Origin: Anaerolineaceae bacterium
GTDB taxonomy: Bacteria; Chloroflexota; Anaerolineae; Anaerolineales; Villigracilaceae
NCBI GenBank assembly: GCA_009885445.1
Contig: VFKQ01000098.1
Span: forward strand, 1-8,199
Length of the DNA stretch: 8,199 nt
Reading direction: 5' to 3'
Each line of letters opens with the position of its first letter. Positions within the stretch are counted from its first letter, which is position 1. The position numbers were made by a program, and so were the translations under genes. Positions 5,615 through 8,199 of this stretch are shown here, one piece after another. The notes below the pieces were generated by a model. The model was not told the DNA's origin, searched no databases, and saw only the letters and a list, made by a program, of their open reading frames with translations.

Positions 5615-6322
5615 TCACACAAACCCCAACCCGCGTTCCTTCAACGACACCCACTTGCCATGCCCAATGACCATGTGGTCGAGCACATCCACATCCAACA
5701 GTTTGCCGGCTTGCACGATGGCGCGCGTCACGGCCACGTCATCGGGGCTGGGGGTTGGGTCTCCGCTTGGATGATTGTGAATCACAATGATGGCCGAGGC
5801 GTTCTTGCGCACCGCCTCCTTGAAAATCTCGCCCACGCGCACCTGCGACGAGTTGACCGAGCCTTTGTACACTTCCACGGTTTCCAGTACGCGATTGCGG
5901 CGGTCCAACAGAATCACGCGCAGGTGCTCCTGCTCGAGCGCGGACATCTCGTACGCCACCAGCGCCGCGGCGTCGGCAGGGGAGTTAATGGTCGGCCTTT
6001 CTTCCGGCGACTCAAGCGTCAGCCGCCGACCCAGCTCGATGGCGGCCTTGATCTGCGCGGCCTTGGCCTCGGCGATGCCGTGTTGTTTCTTCAACTCTGC
6101 GAACGGCGCGCGGTGCAGTCCGCTCAGCCCGCCGAATTTATTCAGCAGACGTTGCCCCACGGCGACGGCGTTCTCGCCTTTGACTCCCACGCGCAAAAGG
6201 ATGGCGATCAACTCCGCGCTCGAGAGGGCTTGCGCTCCCAAACTTGCCAGCCGCTCACGCGGACGGTCCGAAGCGTGCAAATCAGCGATTCGATAAGTGG
6301 GGCGTGGCTCTTGTTCGGTCAT
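5615..6322 (-). CDS. radC: RadC-family JAMM-domain protein
   Basis: A 235-residue full-length RadC. The N-terminal part, about 1-105, has the helix-hairpin-helix-like UPF0758 region (RERLASLGAQALSSAELIAILLRVG). The C-terminal part, about 110-235, is a JAB1/MPN/Mov34 metalloprotease-like domain with H182, H184, S192 and D195 in the motif H-x-H-x7-S-x2-D, plus a candidate Glu in ETVEVYKGS. Its role is unsettled: the old DNA-repair link has not held up, though the metal site is conserved. The start at 6322 (MTEQEP) is preferred over 6352 because GAGGG lies seven bases upstream. The 3' end is duplicated in damaged form at 5069-5171. Confidence 0.95.
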   Translation of the reverse strand: MTEQEPRPTYRIADLHASDRPRERLASLGAQALSSAELIAILLRVGVKGENAVAVGQRLLNKFGGLSGLHRAPFAELKKQHGIAEAKAAQIKAAIELGRRLTLESPEERPTINSPADAAALVAYEMSALEQEHLRVILLDRRNRVLETVEVYKGSVNSSQVRVGEIFKEAVRKNASAIIVIHNHPSGDPTPSPDDVAVTRAIVQAGKLLDVDVLDHMVIGHGKWVSLKERGLGFV

Positions 6323-6352
6323 GGGATTCCCTCGGCAGAAAGATAGCCCCAT

Positions 6353-6555
6353 TTTACAACCGAATCCTTGCCTGAGGGGTGGGCGTCAATTTTTGTAAAA
6401 CCGCTAAACACGAAGGGCACGAAGTACACAAAGGGGAAGGATTCACCGTTGTGCGCCCTTTTCTTCTTCGTGACCTTTCCCGAAGAACATCGGGACGATG
6501 TGTGTACTTTGTGTTTAAAAAGGCGTTCTCCCAATATTTTGACGGACATACCTGC
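6353..6555. repeat. Repeat-filled gap upstream of radC and the tRNA promoter
   Basis: Positions 6406-6436 are the third copy of the period-9 repeat (ACACGAAGG, GCACGAAGT, ACACAAAGG). An inverted, shorter relative occurs near 6499-6516, and a TCCCGA/TCGGGA hairpin lies at 6478-6495. Open frames here translate the repeat itself and are not credible genes. The radC promoter must lie here, but I cannot point to convincing boxes. Confidence 0.65.
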
Positions 6556-6584
6556 TTGACGTGCAAATTGCGCTCAGGTACAAT
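6556..6584 (+). promoter_or_regulatory. Sigma70-type promoter for the tRNA-Ala pair
   Basis: TTGACG at 6556-6561 and TACAAT at 6579-6584 are separated by 17 bases, near consensus. Transcription would start near 6591 and give about a 30-base 5' leader before the first tRNA. No comparable promoter is visible further downstream, so it may also drive the second tRNA and possibly the T-box/leuS unit. Confidence 0.8.
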
Positions 6585-6622
6585 GCCAGTCACTTTGTCC
6601 CATGAATGGGATAATAAAAATC

Positions 6623-6695
6623 GGGCCTGTAGCGCAGTTGGGAGCGCGCCTCAATCGCACTGAGGAGGTCAGGGGTTCGAATCCCCTCAGGTCCA
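6623..6695 (+). tRNA. tRNA-Ala, anticodon CGC
   Basis: A complete 73-base cloverleaf. The acceptor stem GGGCCTG/CAGGTCC contains the G3-U70 pair that marks alanine tRNAs. The D arm is GCGC/GCGC, the anticodon stem CCTCA/TGAGG with loop ATCGCAC puts CGC at 6656-6658, and the T arm is AGGGG-TTCGAAT-CCCCT. It reads GCG codons. The 3' CCA is not encoded. Confidence 0.95.
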
Positions 6696-6697
6696 CA

Positions 6698-6777
6698 GGA
6701 CAGTGAACAGTTTTCAGTAATCAGTTTTCAGTCTGAATCACTGTCCGAAACTGGTTACTGTTCACTGAAAACTGAAA
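6698..6777 (+). repeat. Nested inverted and direct repeats between the tRNAs
   Basis: The spacer is almost wholly repeat. GGACAGTG at 6698-6705 pairs with CACTGTCC at 6739-6746, and CAGTGAACAGT at 6701-6711 pairs with ACTGTTCACTG at 6757-6767. CAGTTTTCAGT occurs twice with 14-base spacing at 6708 and 6722. In a joint transcript it could mark tRNA processing sites, but it resembles a dispersed repeat. Confidence 0.75.
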
Positions 6778-6780
6778 CAT

Positions 6781-6853
6781 GGGCCCATAGCGCAGTTGGG
6801 AGCGCGTCTCAATGGCATTGAGAAGGTCGAGGGTTCGAATCCCTCTGGGTCCA
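6781..6853 (+). tRNA. tRNA-Ala, anticodon GGC
   Basis: A 73-base cloverleaf. The acceptor stem GGGCCCA/TGGGTCC includes the G3-U70 alanine identity pair. The D arm is identical to that of the first tRNA, the anticodon stem TCTCA/TGAGA with loop ATGGCAT places GGC at 6814-6816, and the T arm is GAGGG-TTCGAAT-CCCTC. It reads GCC and GCU. CCA is not encoded. The gene is clearly a paralogue of the upstream tRNA-Ala. Confidence 0.95.
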
Positions 6854-6993
6854 CAAAACAAAAGTCACGGCAGGAGTAGTAGGTCATCCGCCAGCGAGAA
6901 GGGACGAAGTGCAAGCCCTTCAACGTGCCCACGGAGCACACAAGACCGAACTCGCCTCGCCCCTCGCAAGAGAGACTGCGCTGGTGAACGTAA

Positions 6994-7012
6994 GTCGGAG
7001 TGGCACTCCGAC
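6994..7012 (+). repeat. Palindromic repeat inside the T-box leader
   Basis: GTCGGAGT at 6994-7001 pairs with ACTCCGAC at 7005-7012 around a three-base loop. It belongs to the GTC...GAC palindrome group seen elsewhere in this window, and could act as, or replace, a Stem II/III element. Confidence 0.7.
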
Positions 7013-7057
7013 CTGCAAAAGTAGTCAGCGCCGGACGCCCGTTATCGCGAAAGAGTG

Positions 7058-7083
7058 GTAAGTCGAAATTAATTTCGACTTAC
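7058..7083 (+). repeat. 26-bp perfect palindrome just before the T-box motif
   Basis: The 13-base half GTAAGTCGAAATT is followed directly by its exact reverse complement. It ends five bases before the T-box motif and occupies the usual position of Stem III. Confidence 0.8.
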
Positions 7084-7105
7084 AATTCGGGTGGTACCGC
7101 GGAGG

Positions 7106-7140
7106 AATTCCTTCGTCCCTGAGTGGATGAAGGAATTTTT
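7106..7140 (+). terminator. T-box-controlled intrinsic terminator
   Basis: A 13-bp stem is formed by 7106-7118 and 7125-7137 with a single G-U pair and the six-base loop CTGAGT, followed by a T-run at 7136-7140. Its 5' side, including CGTCCC, can instead pair with the T-box region to form the antiterminator. Confidence 0.9.
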
Positions 7141-7148
7141 GTATTTAT

Positions 7149-7198
7149 GGAGTCAGCCAGCTTGCTGGCTGACATCGTGGAGCAAGCTCCACGACTCC
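7149..7198 (+). repeat. Double-hairpin repeat between terminator and leuS
   Basis: Two palindromes lie side by side, GTCAGCCAGC/GCTGGCTGAC at 7152-7173 and TCGTGGAGC/GCTCCACGA at 7175-7194. They are enclosed by GGAGTC (7149-7154) and GACTCC (7193-7198), so the RNA could form a three-way junction in the leuS 5' leader. There is no T-run after it. Confidence 0.8.
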
Positions 7199-7222
7199 AA
7201 AATTGACAACAAAGAGGTAAAC

Positions 7223-8199
7223 ATGGCTACAACAAAAAAGAAACCTGTAAAGAAAAAAATGGTGAAGGCGAAGAAAATTGTCGCGCCAAAAAAGAAGGTA
7301 ACGAAACTCACGGCCAGGAAAGTAGTTAAGCCCGCTGTAAAGAAGGCCGCGCCGATTAAGAGCAAGGCCCAAGTGGCGAAGCCCGTCCGCAAGCCGAAGC
7401 CGGCCAGGGCGCGGACTGTGGCGCGGCCCGTCGCGGGGACCAAGTCGGACACCGAACGAATCCGCGTGGTCAAGACTCTCATCTCGGCGTTGAAAGATGA
7501 ATCGCGCGATGAAAAATCCTATGCGCCGAATGTGATTGAAAAAAAATGGCAGGAGAAATGGGAAGCCGACAAATTGTATCGCTCGCTGATCGACAACAGC
7601 AAACCCAAACATTACGCGCTGACGATGCTCCCCTACCCAAGCGGCGATCTGCACATCGGGCACTGGTACGCGATGACGCCCTCCGACGCACGCGCAAGAT
7701 ACATGCGCATGAAAGGTTACAACGTGTTGTTCCCGATGGGCTTCGACGCGTTTGGTTTGCCCGCCGAAGGCGCGGCGATTAAAAATAATATCCACCCCAA
7801 AAAATGGACGTTCGCCAACATTGCGCGCATGCGCACACAGATGCGCTCGATGGGCGCCATGTTCGATTGGGAGCGCGAAGCCGTTTCAGCCGACCCGCAA
7901 TATTACAAGTGGACCGAGTGGTTTTTCATTCAGTTGTTCAAACATGGCTTGGCCTATCGCAAGAAAGCCGCGGTGGACTGGTGCCCGAAAGACAACACCA
8001 CCCTGGCCCGCGAACAAGTGAAAGGCGATGACCGCGTGTGTGATCGTTGCGGCACGCCGGTCATCAAAAAAGAATTGGAGCAATGGTTTTTCAAAGCGAC
8101 AAAATACGCTGACGAATTATTGCGCTTCGATAACATTGACTGGCCCGAGGCCATCAAAACTTCGCAGACGAATTGGATCGGTCGCAGTGAAGGCGCGGA
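7223..8199 (+). CDS. leuS: Leucyl-tRNA synthetase with histone-H1-like N-terminal tail, 3' partial
   Basis: The frame runs from ATG 7223 off the window end (325 codons). GAGG at 7214-7217 gives a well-spaced ribosome binding site. From about residue 100 it is a class I LeuRS, which charges tRNA-Leu with leucine in the cytoplasm: YAPNVIEKKWQEKW at 100-113, MLPYPSG and the HIGH motif at 144-147, PMGFDAFGLPAEGAAIK, YYKWTEWFF, the WCP...CDRC zinc-finger-like region (one usual Cys is Asp), and NWIGRSEGA at the end. Residues 1-72 are an unusual tail rich in Lys, Ala, Pro and Val, with 22 Lys in the first 60 and no acidic residue before Asp76. Bacterial LeuRS normally starts within a few residues of the YxPxxIE segment. 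The editing domain and KMSKS motif lie beyond the window. Expression is governed by the upstream T-box. Confidence 0.95.
   Translation, partial: MATTKKKPVKKKMVKAKKIVAPKKKVTKLTARKVVKPAVKKAAPIKSKAQVAKPVRKPKPARARTVARPVAGTKSDTERIRVVKTLISALKDESRDEKSYAPNVIEKKWQEKWEADKLYRSLIDNSKPKHYALTMLPYPSGDLHIGHWYAMTPSDARARYMRMKGYNVLFPMGFDAFGLPAEGAAIKNNIHPKKWTFANIARMRTQMRSMGAMFDWEREAVSADPQYYKWTEWFFIQLFKHGLAYRKKAAVDWCPKDNTTLAREQVKGDDRVCDRCGTPVIKKELEQWFFKATKYADELLRFDNIDWPEAIKTSQTNWIGRSEGA

Larger units (their letters stand above)
6865..7140 (+). promoter_or_regulatory. T-box riboswitch, leucine specifier, controlling leuS
   Basis: T-box leaders bind a matching uncharged tRNA and then prevent transcription termination. 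The 14-base T-box motif GGGTGGTACCGCGG is present at 7089-7102, and its TGGT (7092-7095) fits the ACCA end of tRNA-Leu. In Stem I, AGTA at 6878-6881 is followed by GGTC (6882-6885), which pairs with GACC (6944-6947). Then comes GAA and CTC at 6951-6953, a leucine codon in the specifier position. AGCGAG (6893-6898) and the GAAGGG/CCCTTC hairpin (6898-6921) match the distal Stem I elements. Two dispersed palindromes, at 6994-7012 and 7058-7083, sit between Stem I and the T-box motif. The leader begins about ten bases after tRNA-Ala(GGC). Confidence 0.92.

Noticed and set aside
3871..6322. Minus-strand block as a novel defence island
   Set aside because: HicAB and an XRE antitoxin are ordinary toxin-antitoxin pieces; no nuclease, helicase, reverse transcriptase or other effector gene accompanies them, and RadC alone is not sufficient evidence.
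5660..6346. Plus-strand frame of 228 codons opposite radC
   Set aside because: It is antisense to full-length radC with its JAMM motif, His-rich and low in family character; a shadow frame.
6319..6593. Short frames encoding FVYFVPFVF-like peptides upstream of radC
   Set aside because: These translate the period-9 repeat and its surroundings; such peptides recur wherever the repeat occurs and have no start-site support.
7145..7795. Minus-strand frame of 216 codons over the leuS start
   Set aside because: Its Phe-rich stretch is the antisense of the Lys-rich LeuRS tail, and the opposite strand has a T-box, ribosome binding site and the HIGH motif.

Overview
The window looks like a stretch of chromosome from an uncultured Chloroflexota bacterium, probably of the Anaerolineae type. 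This is an inference. It rests on a stand-alone bacterial Elp3 with a C-terminal GNAT domain, a transcriptional T-box in front of leuS, and an unusually dense load of short palindromic and micro-tandem repeats in nearly every gap. Base composition is moderately GC-rich and start codons are ATG or GTG.

Layout, left to right. (1) 1-1251, + strand: the C-terminal three quarters of Elp3, a tRNA wobble-uridine modification enzyme, with a composite repeat inserted in frame. (2) 1309-3391, + strand: two paralogous single-domain chromate-transporter (CHR) proteins and a tandem universal stress protein, plausibly one operon. A cluster of four hairpin repeats separates the two transporter genes. (3) 3579-3866, + strand: an acylphosphatase, converging tail to tail on the next block. 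(4) 3871-6322, - strand: a hicA-hicB toxin-antitoxin pair with a promoter that would give a leaderless message, a REP/MITE-like inverted-repeat element, an NTF2/SnoaL-like protein, a broken copy of the 3' end of radC, a HigA-like orphan XRE antitoxin, and intact radC. (5) 6556-8199, + strand: a good sigma70-type promoter, tRNA-Ala(CGC), a repeat spacer, tRNA-Ala(GGC), then after about ten bases a T-box leader with a CUC (Leu) specifier and an intrinsic terminator. The window ends inside leuS, whose product carries a roughly 95-residue Lys/Ala/Pro/Val-rich N-terminal extension resembling histone H1 tails.

The right-hand block makes functional sense. Uncharged tRNA-Leu should bind the T-box, prevent termination and raise LeuRS synthesis. 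No separate promoter is obvious between the second tRNA and the T-box, so tRNA-Ala, T-box and leuS may share a transcript. The most unusual items are the histone-like tail on LeuRS, the radC 3' remnant abutting an orphan antitoxin, repeat elements inside the Elp3 reading frame and the T-box leader, and the two near-identical CHR half-transporters. No CRISPR array, insertion-sequence transposase, phage gene or novel defence island is visible.
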